Shown: positions 18,342 to 27,744 of the stretch, piece after piece | Layout of the letters: every line of letters starts with the position of its first letter | Numbering within the stretch: position 1 is the first letter of the stretch | Source: Radicibacter daui | Lineage (GTDB): Bacteria > Pseudomonadota > Alphaproteobacteria > Radicibacterales > Radicibacteraceae | Length of the DNA: 64,000 nt | Direction of reading: 5' to 3' | Assembly: GCA_030657355.1 (NCBI GenBank) | Contig: CP131057.1 | Span: 517,501 to 581,500 of the forward strand | Notes under the pieces: model-generated | What the model was told of the DNA's origin: nothing | The model's database searches: none | Seen by the model: only the letters and a program-made list of their open reading frames with translations | Made by a program: the position numbers and the translations under genes

Positions 18342-19106
18342 TCAATGGCCGCGCGTAGCGCCACCATCAACGCGGATCATCGAGCCGGTAATGTAGCTTG
18401 CCTGCTGGCTGGCGAGGAAGGCAACCGTGGCGCCGAACTCTTCCGGCTGGCCATAGCGGCCGGCGGGGATCTCGTTGCGGGCCGCCTGCTGTACGGCATC
18501 CAGTTCCATGCCGCTGCGCTGGGCACGGCCTTCATCCAGTTCGCGCACGCGGTCGGTATCGATGCGGCCCGGCAGCACCATGTTGACGGTCACGCCGTGG
18601 CGCGCCACCTCGGCGGAGAGCGTCTTGGACCAGCCGGCAATCGCGCCGCGCACGCCATTGGAAAGCGCAAGGCCCGCGATGGGCTGCTCCACGCCGGAAG
18701 AGGCAATGGTGATGACCCGGCCCCAGCCGCGCTCGATCATGCCGGGCACCAGCCCATCGGTGATTGCAAAAAGCGTGGTCGCCATGGTTTCAAAGGCGCT
18801 GACCCAGCCTTCCTTGTTCTGGCCGAGCGCAGGGCCGGGTTTCGGGCCGCCGCTGTTGTTGACAAGGATGTCGACGCCGCCGTCGGCCAGCACCTGCTCG
18901 ATGAGCGCGCTGACGGAAGCCGGGCTGGAGAGGTCAAGGGCGTGCGGCCGGATCAGCTTGTTGCCAAGCGCCGCGATGGCATCGGTGGTGCGCGCGGCGG
19001 CAATCACTTCCACGCCTTCCGCCGCCAGCGCTCGCGCCGAAGCGCCGCCCAGCCCGCGGCTTGCGCCCAGAACGAGCGCGCGCTTGCCCTTGATCCCGAA
19101 ATCCAT
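18342..19106 (-). CDS. SDR-fold protein, atypical subgroup lacking the YxxxK motif
   Basis: The 254-residue protein has the classical cofactor motif GASRGLGGASA, then VNNSGG and IASSGV, and ends with the usual SDR C-terminus (VAFLASQQASYITGSMIRVD). At the catalytic position, however, it reads ALSNGVRGAIAGWSK instead of Y-x-x-x-K, so the Tyr is missing and Arg stands near the Lys position. A recognisable subgroup of so-called 3-oxoacyl-ACP-reductase-like proteins shares this change; their activity is unclear. The start at 19106 has a good AGGAGT ribosome site; an open frame further upstream lacks support. Confidence 0.85.
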   Translation of the reverse strand: MDFGIKGKRALVLGASRGLGGASARALAAEGVEVIAAARTTDAIAALGNKLIRPHALDLSSPASVSALIEQVLADGGVDILVNNSGGPKPGPALGQNKEGWVSAFETMATTLFAITDGLVPGMIERGWGRVITIASSGVEQPIAGLALSNGVRGAIAGWSKTLSAEVARHGVTVNMVLPGRIDTDRVRELDEGRAQRSGMELDAVQQAARNEIPAGRYGQPEEFGATVAFLASQQASYITGSMIRVDGGATRGH

Positions 19107-19272
19107 GCCTCTCACTCCTTCCCCGTGCCGGTGGCAGCAAGTGCCACAAATGCCCGGCCGGCCATGTGCAATCCCCAAGGGTGATAGCGCATGGCCGGCG
19201 ACAAGGCATAGGGGAAGTTGAGAGAATAAAGTGCCGCTCGTGAGGCAAAACGGGCCGGACAGATACCGGTGC

Positions 19273-19857
19273 TTATACTGCCAGCGCCAGCTCGGGGTCC
19301 GGAGCCCGCCGGTGCTGGCGGCGCCACATATTGGGGCTGAGGCCGATTTCGCGGCGGAACAGACGGGAGAAATGCGCCTGGTCGGAAAGACCGCAGGCAA
19401 GGGCGATCTGGCATAGCGGCTCATCGCTTGCCAGCATCATCTCCTGCGCCCGCTCCATGCGGCGCTGGATGACATAGGCATAGGGCGAGCGGCCGAAACT
19501 GTCCTTGAAGGCACGCGAGAAATAGCTGGTGGAAAGCCCGGTCAGCTCCGTCAGGTCCTTCATGCGGATAGTCGATGCCAGATGTTTGTCGATATGGGTG
19601 GCGACCCGCCGCGCTTGCCAGGGGGCAAGCCCCCCCCTTGCCGGGGCAATCTCCGCTGCCGGCGGCATGCTGCGCCGGCCATCCAGCAGCGCCGCCGCTT
19701 CGGCAAGGCAGCTGCGGGCGACATCCTGATCGCGGTCGAAGGCCTCGCGCGCATTGTCGAGCAGCCGGGCCACGACACTGGCGATACCGCTCTGGTCGAG
19801 GGGGGCTGCGGAACCGGCTGGCGCCCGGGTTTCATTGAAAGCCTGCAAAGCCGACAT
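19273..19857 (-). CDS. AraC family transcriptional regulator, short form
   Basis: The 194-residue protein ends in a double helix-turn-helix: helix set one in IRMKDLTELTGLSTSYFSRAF and set two in PLCQIALACGLSDQAHFSRLF, followed by the signature PNMWRRQ. The N-terminal 80 residues are Ala-rich and too short for a cupin effector domain, so the ligand, if any, is unclear. An AT-rich upstream region with repeats is its likely promoter and possible autoregulatory site. It may control the SDR gene 166 bases downstream or the isochorismatase-like gene upstream; neither is shown. Confidence 0.88.
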   Translation of the reverse strand: MSALQAFNETRAPAGSAAPLDQSGIASVVARLLDNAREAFDRDQDVARSCLAEAAALLDGRRSMPPAAEIAPARGGLAPWQARRVATHIDKHLASTIRMKDLTELTGLSTSYFSRAFKDSFGRSPYAYVIQRRMERAQEMMLASDEPLCQIALACGLSDQAHFSRLFRREIGLSPNMWRRQHRRAPDPELALAV

Positions 19858-20229
19858 TGCCTGTCACCTGTTGTTTGCAAGGCCGGCTGGCGCTGTTGGC
19901 CGCCTCGCCTTGTCATTCCCGTGAGGCCGCCGTTTCGGCCCTGTTCGAGGATGAGGATGACCTGCACCGGACCGGCCGGCGAATAAAAGGCTGTAAAATC
20001 TTGTTTCCGGCCGACGGAAATTTTCGCTCGCTGCGTTGGCAAAAATCCAAACCGCGATGGAAATGTTCAACCCCGGCCCAAAGACCGCTGCACGGCACCC
20101 GGCGGCTTCCCTTAAAAACTGCCTATTTATTAATAAAATCAGGTCGTTAATAAATATGACCGATCGGATGCAAAGCGCTTTACAGGAATTTACGCCGCAC
20201 CTTTTGCCGCCCCCCAGCCACTCATTGCC
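19858..20229. promoter_or_regulatory. AT-rich intergenic region with repeats upstream of the AraC gene
   Basis: This 372-base stretch holds no supported gene. Its right part (20111-20160) is far more AT-rich than the surroundings and includes the 12-base palindrome TTTATTAATAAA (20126-20137) and a direct repeat TTAATAAA at 20130-20137 and 20147-20154, about 1.6 helical turns apart. GGTC and GACC flank the second copy. This is a plausible promoter and regulator-binding region for the minus-strand AraC gene. Confidence 0.45.
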
Positions 20230-20856
20230 TCAGGCAAATTCCAGCGCCATCACCACATCATCGGTCGAGATGATGGCATGGGCGTAATAGGGCCCGCTGG
20301 CCTCATGGGCAGCATGCATGCCCGCCTCGTCAAAGGCGGCCGTTGCATCCCGCACCAGGGTGACATGATAGCCCAGTTCCGCCGCATGGCGGGCCGTCGC
20401 CTCGACGCAGGTATTTGCCAGCATGCCGATGAGGATAACCTTCTCGACATCACGCTGGCGCAGCTGGAAATCAAGATCGGTGCCGAGGAAGCCGTTTTGC
20501 CCCCAATGCTCGCGCACCACCACATCGCATGCCTGCGGGGCAAGATCGGCGTGCCACTCCCCGCCCCAGCTACCGGTCGCAAAGGCCTGCGACCGGTCGG
20601 TGGCCAGCTGCGAGGGTGTCGGGAATTTCCAGTTATCGTAATCCGCCTCGAGCCAGCGGTGGTGCGGCACGTAAAAGACCTGGACCCCGGCAAGGCGCGC
20701 CGCCGCCAGCACCCGCCGGAGATTGGCCAGCAAGTTCACATCCTCCGCCACGGCGCGGATACGTGGCCATAACTTGCCGCCCTCGCACAGAAAATCCTTG
20801 TAGGGATCGACGATCAGCAGGCCGGTGCGGGCGCGGTTATAGGATGGGCGGCGCAT
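20230..20856 (-). CDS. Isochorismatase-fold cysteine hydrolase
   Basis: The 208-residue protein has the alpha/beta fold signatures LLIVDPYKDFL (catalytic Asp17) and GMLANTCVEATARHAAELGY (nucleophilic Cys). The middle motif reads REHWGQNGFLGTDLD; the usual catalytic Lys is absent there, as in a known subgroup with EHW and FANTDLD-type motifs. Members hydrolyse amides such as N-carbamoyl compounds or nicotinamide, but the substrate cannot be told from this sequence. A strong ribosome site (GGAGAG) precedes the ATG. It stands alone, with a long non-coding region on each side. Confidence 0.87.
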   Translation of the reverse strand: MRRPSYNRARTGLLIVDPYKDFLCEGGKLWPRIRAVAEDVNLLANLRRVLAAARLAGVQVFYVPHHRWLEADYDNWKFPTPSQLATDRSQAFATGSWGGEWHADLAPQACDVVVREHWGQNGFLGTDLDFQLRQRDVEKVILIGMLANTCVEATARHAAELGYHVTLVRDATAAFDEAGMHAAHEASGPYYAHAIISTDDVVMALEFA

Positions 20857-21439
20857 CAGGCTCTCCGGTCCGGCAGGGCTATCGGGGCGGGAGCACGAAG
20901 AGGCGTCCGCTCGCCCCGCGATGTTTCCTTATCCGGTTGCCCGCGAGCATGGCTTGGCAACCCCCGGCGCGTTTTGAACGATGCTGCGCTTGTTTGAAAA
21001 AGCCGGCTGGCCGGCACCCCCGGCAGCTGGCACAAAACCGCCATATTTCAAGGCGCTGGCCCCGGTTGCGGCACATGGCCCGCACATTACGAAACGCATC
21101 GGCGCGAAATTATACTGTGAATTCACTCACTTACGCTGCCCTTGCAGGATTTTTGCACCGCACCATCTGCCAGCGTTACCGTCCCGGCAGGCCACCGGAA
21201 CGGAACTTGTTTTTGGCGAGAATTGGGCAACATCAATCAATAGCCCCTGATCCGGGCTGCTAGGCTTCACCGTTCAAAACCAGGTTCCTGGAACCTCCCG
21301 GGAAGTCATCTTCCTCCGCCGCGAGGGGCGGCAAAACGGGAAATAACAAAGAACGACCCCTGGCCGGAACCACCGGCCGGAAAAGCAAGCAGCCGCAGGA
21401 CCTGCGGGTATGTCCCCTGAAAGGAAGGCTGGGCCCATC
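20857..21439. promoter_or_regulatory. Non-coding region upstream of the RND efflux operon with two palindromes
   Basis: No gene is supported in these 583 bases. Two operator-like palindromes stand out: GTGAATTCAC at 21117-21126, followed by CTCACTTA, and AGGTTCC-T-GGAACCT at 21282-21296, a perfect 7+7 inverted repeat about 145 bases before the operon start. RND operons are usually controlled by a local repressor, yet no regulator gene adjoins this one; the AraC gene about 1.6 kb away is the nearest upstream. Confidence 0.4.
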
Positions 21440-22603
21440 ATGAGACTGACCGTACCCGCCCGGCGTGGCTTCTATGCGCTGGCCACCGCCTCTACCCTGC
21501 TGCTGCCGATCAGCGGCGCCCTTGCGCAGGCCGGCCCGCCGCCGGTCACCGTCGCCAAGCCTGTTGTGCGCGAACTGGTGGAGGATGACGAATTCATCGG
21601 CCGTTTCGAGGCCGTCGACGAGGTTTCCATCCGCGCCCGTGTCGGCGGTTATCTGGACGCGATCCATTTTACCGACGGCGCCATCGTCAAAAAGGGCGAC
21701 CTGCTCTTTACCATCGACCAGCGCCCCTATCAGCTGGCCCTGACCCAGGCAAAGGCCGAGCTTGAAGTCGCCCGCACCAGGGTAAAGTTTGCCAGTCAGC
21801 AGCTGGACCGCGCGGAAGCGCTGGTGAAGAACGGCAACATCCCCGCTTCCACGCTGGATGACCGGCGGCGTGAGTTCCTGGCCGCCCAGGCCGATGTCAG
21901 CGGCGCCGAGGCAGCGGCGGCGAATGCGGCGGTCAATCTGGAATTCACCGAGATCCGCGCTCCTTTTGACGGGCGCATCGACCGGCATCTGCTCTCGGTC
22001 GGCAATCTCGTGCAGGCCGATCAGACCGAGCTCACCACCATCGTCGCGCTCGACCCGATCGATTTTTATTTCGACGTCGATGAACGCGAGTTCCTGGCCT
22101 ATTCGCGCGATGCCCGGCAGAGCGGCACCAGCCTTCAGCAAGGTGCCGGCGGCATCAAGGTTTCCATCCAGCTGGCCGACAAGGCCGAACCGCCGGTAAC
22201 CGGCGAGCTCGATTTCGGTGAAAACCGCATCGACCGCGAGACCGGCACCATGCGTCTGCGCGCCCGCGTGCCCAACCCCGATCTCGTTCTGACGCCAGGC
22301 CTTTTCGGCCGCGTCAACATCCGCGGTTCGCTGCCCTATCAGGGCGTTCTGGTGCCGGATGATGCCGTTGCCGCCGATCAGGATCGCCGCATCGTCTATG
22401 TCGTCGGCGGGGACAACAAGGTCAGCGCCAAACCCGTGCGCCTCGGCCCCAAGCTTTATGGCTACCGGGTGATCCGCAGCGGTCTCAAGGGTGACGAGAC
22501 CCTTGTCGTCAACGGGCTGATGCGGGTGCGTCCGGGCGTCACCGTGACCCCCACCCTCGTCACGCTGCCGCCGGAAGCTGCCGGCGCGGAGAGTGCCCAA
22601 TGA
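21440..22603 (+). CDS. RND efflux periplasmic adaptor (membrane fusion protein, MexE/AcrA type)
   Basis: The product of about 387 residues starts with a signal peptide (MRLTVPARRGFYALATASTL, cleavage near ALAQA) and contains the paired lipoyl/hairpin segments of adaptors: SIRARVGGYLDAIHFTDGAIVKKGDLLFTID and later FTEIRAPFDGRIDRHLLSVG. There is no lipobox Cys. It bridges the inner-membrane pump to an outer-membrane channel. An ATG ten codons upstream (21410) is possible; the chosen start gives the better signal peptide and follows GGAAGG. Its stop overlaps the start of the pump gene by four bases. Confidence 0.95.
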   Translation: MRLTVPARRGFYALATASTLLLPISGALAQAGPPPVTVAKPVVRELVEDDEFIGRFEAVDEVSIRARVGGYLDAIHFTDGAIVKKGDLLFTIDQRPYQLALTQAKAELEVARTRVKFASQQLDRAEALVKNGNIPASTLDDRRREFLAAQADVSGAEAAAANAAVNLEFTEIRAPFDGRIDRHLLSVGNLVQADQTELTTIVALDPIDFYFDVDEREFLAYSRDARQSGTSLQQGAGGIKVSIQLADKAEPPVTGELDFGENRIDRETGTMRLRARVPNPDLVLTPGLFGRVNIRGSLPYQGVLVPDDAVAADQDRRIVYVVGGDNKVSAKPVRLGPKLYGYRVIRSGLKGDETLVVNGLMRVRPGVTVTPTLVTLPPEAAGAESAQ

Positions 22604-25600
22604 GATTTGCACATTTCTTCGTCGACCGGCCGATCTTCGCATCGGTGCTGTCGATCGTACTGCTGATTGTAGGCGGCATCGCCTACACGCAGCTTCCCGT
22701 CGCCCAGTATCCGGAAATTGCCCCGCCCACCATCGTGGTGCGCGCGCAGTATCCCGGCGCTGACTCAGAAACCGTCGCCAAGACCGTCGCCACTCCCATC
22801 GAGCAGGAAGTGAACGGGGTGGAAGACATGCTCTACATGTCCTCCTACTCCACCAGCGACGGCGCCATGGCGCTGACCATCACCTTCAAGCTCGGCACCG
22901 ACCTCGACAAGGCGCAGGTGCTGGTACAGAACCGCGTCGGCATTGCCGAACCGCGCCTGCCGGAAGAAGTGCGCCGTCTTGGCGTCACCACGACCAAGAG
23001 CTCGCCCGACCTGATGATGGTCGTGCACATGTTCTCGCCGGACGACAGCTATGACCAGCTCTATGTCTCCAACTATGCCCGCACCCGGGTAAAGGACGTG
23101 CTGACGCGTCTTGACGGTGTCGGCGACATCCAGATTTTCGGCGAACGTGAATATTCGCTGCGCATCTGGCTCGATCCCGACAAGCTCTCCGGCTACAACA
23201 TGACGGCGAGCGACGTGGTCGATGCCCTCAGGGCGCAGAACGTCCAGGTCTCCGGCGGCTCCATCGGCGCCCCGCCGACCACCGGCGAAAATGCCTTCCA
23301 GTACACCGTCACCACGCAAGGCCGCTTCGACGACCCACGCCAGTTCCGCTATGTGATCGTCAAATCGACGACGGATGGCCGCCTTATCCAGCTGCAGGAT
23401 GTTGCCCGCATCGAGCTGGGGGCGAAGGACTACGTCACCAACAGTTATCTGAACGGCAAGCCGGCCGTCGCTCTCGGCATCTTCCAGCGCCCGGGCAGCA
23501 ACGCGCTGGCAACCGCCGACCAGATCATCAGTTCCATGAAGGAGCTGGGCCAGGACTTCCCGCCAGGGCTCGAGTACAAGGTCGTCTATAACCCGACCGA
23601 GTTCATTTCGCAGTCCATCGACGAGGTCTACAAGACCATCTTCGAAGCCATCGTGCTTGTGGTGGTGGTGATCATTGTGTTCCTGCAAAGCTGGCGCACG
23701 GCAATCGTCCCCATCGTGGCCATCCCGGTTTCGCTCATCGGCAGTTTTGCCCTGATGAGCGCCTTCGGCCTGTCGCTCAACATGCTCACCCTCTTCGGCC
23801 TCGTGCTGGCCGTTGGTATCGTCGTCGACGACGCCATCGTGGTGGTGGAGAATGTCGAGCGTAACATCACCCTCGGTCAGAGCCCGCGGCGGGCCGCCCA
23901 CACCACCATGACGGAGGTGGGAACGGCCGTTGTCGCCATCTCGCTGGTGCTGATTGCGGTCTTCGCGCCAACGGCCTTCATCCCGGGCATTTCGGGTCGG
24001 TTCTACACCCAGTTTGCCGTCACCATTTCGGTGGCAACGGCAATCTCCGCCTTCAACTCCCTGACGCTTTCCCCGGCCCTTGCGGCCCTGCTCTTCCGCG
24101 CGCATGACGCACCGAAATCCCGGTTCTTCCTCGCGCGGTTCGGCCGGGCTCTCGGCGATGGCTTCAACCGCGGCTTCGATGCGATGGCCGCCGGTTATGC
24201 CTGGATCATCCGCAAGATCATCTCCCACACGCTGGCGCTTATCCTGATGCTGGTCGCCTTCTGCGGCCTCATCTACGCCACCGTCTTCATGGTCCAGACC
24301 ACACCGCGCGGCTTCGTGCCGACGCTGGATCAGGGCTATGCCATCGTGGTTATCCAGCTGCCTGACGGCTCCGCGCTGTCCCGCACGGATGCGGTGGTCA
24401 AGCACGCCGCCGAACTGATCTCGGACATTCCGGGCGTCGCCAACACGGTGTCCTTCTCCGGCTTTTCGGGCGCCACCTTTACCAACGCCCCCAATGCCGG
24501 CGTCATCTTCACCCCCTTCACCAGCTTTGAAGAGCGGCTGAAGAAGGGGGAGAGCGCCAACCAGATCATCGGCGCCATCTATGGCAAGCTGCAGTCGATC
24601 CAGGAGGCCTTCACCATCGCCATTCCGCCGCCGCCCATTCGCGGTATCGGTAATTCCGGTGGTTTCAAGATGCAGTTGCAGGACCTCAACACCTCTGACG
24701 TCCGCCAGATCACGGCCCTCACCTACCAGATGATGGCCAAGGCCAACCAGACCCCGGGGCTCACCGGCGTCTTCACCACCTTCTCGGCCAGCAGTCCGCA
24801 GCTTTATCTCGATATCGACCGGGACAAGGCACGCATGCTGAACGTGCCGATCACCAACATCTTCGACACGCTGTCGATCAATCTCGGCACGTCCTATGTC
24901 AACGACTTCAACGCCTTTGGCCGCGTCTACCAGGTGCGGGCACAGGCGGACCAGGGCTATCGCCTTGAGCGGGACGACATCCTGCGCCTCAAGGTGCGCT
25001 CGGCCACCGGCGCGCTGGTGCCGATGGGCACGCTGGTCACCATCCGCGATGTAACGGGTCCGACGCTGGTGCAGCGCTACAACATGTATGTATCGGTGCC
25101 CCTGCAGGGCAACGCCGCCCCCGGCACCTCGTCGGGAGAGGCGCTCGACAAGATGGAACAGCTGGCCAAGGAAACCCTTCCGCAGGGCACATCCTTCCAG
25201 TGGACCGAACTCGCCTTCCAGGAAAAGGGAACCGGCAATACTGCCGCCTTCATCTTCGGACTGTCTGTGCTGTTCGTGTTCCTCGCGCTGGCGGCCCAGT
25301 ATGAAAGCTGGGTGCTACCGCTCGCCATCGTGCTGATCGTGCCGATGGGTGTGCTCTCCGCTCTTATCGGCGTGCACATCAGGGGGCTCGACAACAACAT
25401 CCTGACCCAGATCGGCCTCATCGTGCTGATCGGCCTTGCGGCAAAAAACGCGATCCTCATCGTGGAATTCGCCCGCCAGGCCGAGGAGCGCGGGGCGTCG
25501 GCCATCGAGGCGGCGGTGGAAGCCTGCCGCCTGCGCCTGCGCCCCATCCTGATGACGGCCTTCGCCTTCATCCTCGGCGTGGTGCCGCTGATGCTGGCAA

Positions 25601-25806
25601 CGGGCCCGGGTGCGGAGATGCGCCAGTCGATCGGCACCGCCGTGTTCTCCGGCATGCTGGGCGTCACCTTCTTCGGCCTGTTCCTGACGCCGGTGTTCTT
25701 CACCGCGCTGCGCGCCCTCTTCCCCTATCGCCGCAAGGCAGCGGAGCATGAGGGCGGGCATCAGGATGGCCATGGCGGCGAGGCAGCGGCCCCCTCGGCC
25801 CACTGA
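22600..25806 (+). CDS. RND multidrug efflux transporter, HAE-1 family inner-membrane pump (MexF/AcrB type)
   Basis: The 1068-residue length and the duplicated topology of 12 membrane helices with two large periplasmic loops fit HAE-1 pumps. It opens with FFVDRPIFASVLSIVLLIVGG and contains GIVVDDAIVVVENVER in helix 4, which holds the proton-relay Asp pair. It exports amphipathic drugs or solvents using the proton gradient. The adaptor is encoded directly upstream, but no outer-membrane factor gene follows. A strong intrinsic terminator ends the operon 27 bases after the stop. The C-terminal tail is His/Gly-rich (HEGGHQDGHGGEA). Confidence 0.96.
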   Translation: MRFAHFFVDRPIFASVLSIVLLIVGGIAYTQLPVAQYPEIAPPTIVVRAQYPGADSETVAKTVATPIEQEVNGVEDMLYMSSYSTSDGAMALTITFKLGTDLDKAQVLVQNRVGIAEPRLPEEVRRLGVTTTKSSPDLMMVVHMFSPDDSYDQLYVSNYARTRVKDVLTRLDGVGDIQIFGEREYSLRIWLDPDKLSGYNMTASDVVDALRAQNVQVSGGSIGAPPTTGENAFQYTVTTQGRFDDPRQFRYVIVKSTTDGRLIQLQDVARIELGAKDYVTNSYLNGKPAVALGIFQRPGSNALATADQIISSMKELGQDFPPGLEYKVVYNPTEFISQSIDEVYKTIFEAIVLVVVVIIVFLQSWRTAIVPIVAIPVSLIGSFALMSAFGLSLNMLTLFGLVLAVGIVVDDAIVVVENVERNITLGQSPRRAAHTTMTEVGTAVVAISLVLIAVFAPTAFIPGISGRFYTQFAVTISVATAISAFNSLTLSPALAALLFRAHDAPKSRFFLARFGRALGDGFNRGFDAMAAGYAWIIRKIISHTLALILMLVAFCGLIYATVFMVQTTPRGFVPTLDQGYAIVVIQLPDGSALSRTDAVVKHAAELISDIPGVANTVSFSGFSGATFTNAPNAGVIFTPFTSFEERLKKGESANQIIGAIYGKLQSIQEAFTIAIPPPPIRGIGNSGGFKMQLQDLNTSDVRQITALTYQMMAKANQTPGLTGVFTTFSASSPQLYLDIDRDKARMLNVPITNIFDTLSINLGTSYVNDFNAFGRVYQVRAQADQGYRLERDDILRLKVRSATGALVPMGTLVTIRDVTGPTLVQRYNMYVSVPLQGNAAPGTSSGEALDKMEQLAKETLPQGTSFQWTELAFQEKGTGNTAAFIFGLSVLFVFLALAAQYESWVLPLAIVLIVPMGVLSALIGVHIRGLDNNILTQIGLIVLIGLAAKNAILIVEFARQAEERGASAIEAAVEACRLRLRPILMTAFAFILGVVPLMLATGPGAEMRQSIGTAVFSGMLGVTFFGLFLTPVFFTALRALFPYRRKAAEHEGGHQDGHGGEAAAPSAH

Positions 25807-25832
25807 CCCTGCCGCAGCACTCAAGCCTGCAG

Positions 25833-25864
25833 AAAAGCCCCGCCGGAAACGGCGGGGCTTTTTT
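25833..25864 (+). terminator. Intrinsic terminator of the RND efflux operon
   Basis: AAGCCCCGCC and GGCGGGGCTT form a perfect 10-base stem around the loop GGAAAC and are followed by a run of T. It lies 27 bases after the pump stop codon. Confidence 0.92.
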
Positions 25865-26092
25865 AATCCTGCGAGAGGAGCCCGATCATGCAAATCGTGC
25901 CCGAGACCTCCAAGCAGCGGCGCGCACCGGATGCAAGGATGCCCGTCATCGGCAGCCCTGCCTTCCGGATTTCTTCCCTCCGGCGGGCACTCCCGCCGAT
26001 AGCCCGCGATCCCGGCCCCTTCCTGCCAGCCCGGATAAACGCGCGCAAAAGGTACCGGCCCCTTGCCCGCCCCCTCCCCGGGCCGGTGCCAT
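25865..26092. other. Intergenic stretch bounded by two plus-strand terminators; no supported gene
   Basis: The interval starts just after the RND terminator and ends at a second terminator. It contains GAGAGGAGC followed, eight bases on, by an ATG at 25888, but the reading frame runs through the second hairpin and antisense into the MFS gene and resembles no protein I know. Two terminators in a row in the same direction suggest a short independent transcript, possibly a small RNA; there is no direct evidence for one. Confidence 0.3.
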
Positions 26093-26136
26093 GGCCGCCT
26101 TTCCCCCGCCATAAGGGAAAGGCGGCCTTTTCTTTT
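26093..26136 (+). terminator. Intrinsic terminator, plus-strand orientation
   Basis: GGCCGCCTTTCCC (26093-26105) pairs perfectly with GGGAAAGGCGGCC (26115-26127) around a nine-base loop and is followed by TTTTCTTTT. The T run is on the plus strand only, so it ends rightward transcription. It also shields the 3' end of the convergent MFS gene. Confidence 0.85.
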
Positions 26137-26160
26137 GTGACCGCGCTGAAGGAACCGACG

Positions 26161-27528
26161 CTAGCTGACCGCCTTGCCCGCCAGCCCCTTGGGGCCGACC
26201 ACCAGCACCAGAAGCAGGCTGATTACCAGCGCAGCGGCGATGATGGTGAACATGGCGAGCACTCCTTGCTGATGCAGCACCGGCAACAGAAGCACCGGCA
26301 CCAGCGCCGAGGCCAGCCGGTTGATGGCCCAGGCGCTGGAGGTAACCCGGGCCCGCCGACCGGTGCCGAAAAGCTCGGCGGCATAGATCACCAGCGCCGG
26401 TGTATAGATCGCCGACAGGATGTTGAAGAGCGTGCCGACCGCCATCAGCCAGAAGGGCGTGCCGCACAGCGCATAGACAATCGCGAGCACCGCCATACCC
26501 CCGCAGCACAAGGCCAGCGCCGTCCGCCGCTCCACCTTGTCGACGACGAAAGCGGCGAGCACAGAGCCAATGGTCGGCCCGAAGGTAGCGACGGCGACAT
26601 AAAGCAGTGTGTCCGAAAGCCGGAAGCCCTTTTCAATCAGCACTGCCCCGCTCAGCAGCACGAACCCCACCGTTGCCCATGGGGCGAAGAAATAAAGCCC
26701 GGCCAGCAGCAGGGACCGCTTGCGGACCTCCGCTGCCGATAGTTCCACCGATTGTGGCGCGGCCTCTGCCGCCTCCGGAGCAGCCGGCAGCAAGGTCGTG
26801 GAAGTCTCCAGTTGCTCGCACAGGAAAAGCGCCTTTTCTCTCCGCCCGCGCGCCGCGAGCCAGCGGGGCGATTCCGGCAGCAGGGCGCAGAGCACACCGA
26901 TAACCGCCGCGCCCGCCGCACCAACCAGAAAGCCCCAGCGCCAGGCTTCCAGCCCGAGCGGGGCAAGCGGCGTCAACCAGCGCACCAGGAAAAGCGCAAG
27001 CGGCATCGCCAGCGAGGCGAACCCGGCCGCCAGCAGCACCAGACTGCCACGATAGCGCGGCGGCAGGATATCGGTGAGGTAGGCGATCATCACCGGCGGG
27101 TAAGCGCCGATGGCGAGACCCGAAAGGCCGCGCAGCAGGATGAGCAGCCGGGTATCCTGGCTGAGGCCGGCAAGCCCGGAACTGAGCGCGAGAAACAGGA
27201 GAATGCCCGCCAGTGCCGGCTTGCGGCCATACCGGTCGGCAAGCCAGCCGATCAGCGGCGCGCCCACGATGGCCCCGATATAGACGGAAGAGAGCAACAG
27301 CGTCAGCTGTCCGCGTGGCAGGGCGGAGGGCGGGGCGGAGAAGACCGCCGAAAGCGCATTGCCGAGTGCCACCTCCAGCAGATCGAACCCGAAACCGAAA
27401 GCGCAGATGAGCGTGATGAGAACATGCCGCGAGGTAAGGCCGAGACGGTCGAGACGGCCTGCGATCTGGCCGGCCACAGGCATAGGAGACAGGCTATCTG
27501 CGGAGACGGATGAAAGGGACAAGGGCAT
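26161..27528 (-). CDS. Major facilitator superfamily transporter (aromatic-acid/H+ symporter-like)
   Basis: The product of about 455 residues has 12 predicted membrane helices. An early ICAFGFGFDLLEVALGNAL segment and the loop 2-3 motif GWLADRYGRKPAL mark it as a sugar-porter or AAHS-type MFS member. A central cytoplasmic loop (RGRREKALFLCEQLETSTTL) separates the two six-helix halves. The substrate is unknown; relatives import aromatic acids or other small organic acids. A GTG seven codons upstream (27549) is an alternative start. It diverges from the first giant regulator with about 200 bases between, so that regulator may control it. Confidence 0.88.
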   Translation of the reverse strand: MPLSLSSVSADSLSPMPVAGQIAGRLDRLGLTSRHVLITLICAFGFGFDLLEVALGNALSAVFSAPPSALPRGQLTLLLSSVYIGAIVGAPLIGWLADRYGRKPALAGILLFLALSSGLAGLSQDTRLLILLRGLSGLAIGAYPPVMIAYLTDILPPRYRGSLVLLAAGFASLAMPLALFLVRWLTPLAPLGLEAWRWGFLVGAAGAAVIGVLCALLPESPRWLAARGRREKALFLCEQLETSTTLLPAAPEAAEAAPQSVELSAAEVRKRSLLLAGLYFFAPWATVGFVLLSGAVLIEKGFRLSDTLLYVAVATFGPTIGSVLAAFVVDKVERRTALALCCGGMAVLAIVYALCGTPFWLMAVGTLFNILSAIYTPALVIYAAELFGTGRRARVTSSAWAINRLASALVPVLLLPVLHQQGVLAMFTIIAAALVISLLLVLVVGPKGLAGKAVS

Positions 27529-27744
27529 GGCTTTCGCAAAAACCGGCACCTGCAGGAATGCGGCAACCGATTTCAGTCAGGATTCCTGGCGGCGAGGCTC
27601 TACTCGCTGTCACAAGAAACAGGTAAGTTGCTGCAATCGCCGGAAAAACCGGTAGGCGCTTGGATGTATCGATGCCCATTTTATCCACGCCTGCACCACG
27701 GGCGATAGGCGCCCAAGGGTAAATCGTCGTAAAGCGGGGTAAAG

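Noticed and set aside
20981-21250. 89-codon plus-strand open frame in the RND leader
   Set aside because: No ribosome site or recognisable product, and the competing frames look equally random.
22765-24405. Long minus-strand open frame (546 codons) antisense to the RND pump
   Set aside because: It is rich in Asp, His, Arg and Gly with no domain, and follows from the high GC and codon pattern of the pump gene on the other strand.
25888-26092. Short peptide gene at 25888 with a good ribosome site
   Set aside because: The frame runs through the terminator hairpin and antisense into the MFS gene, and the peptide is Arg/Pro-rich with no similarity I recognise.
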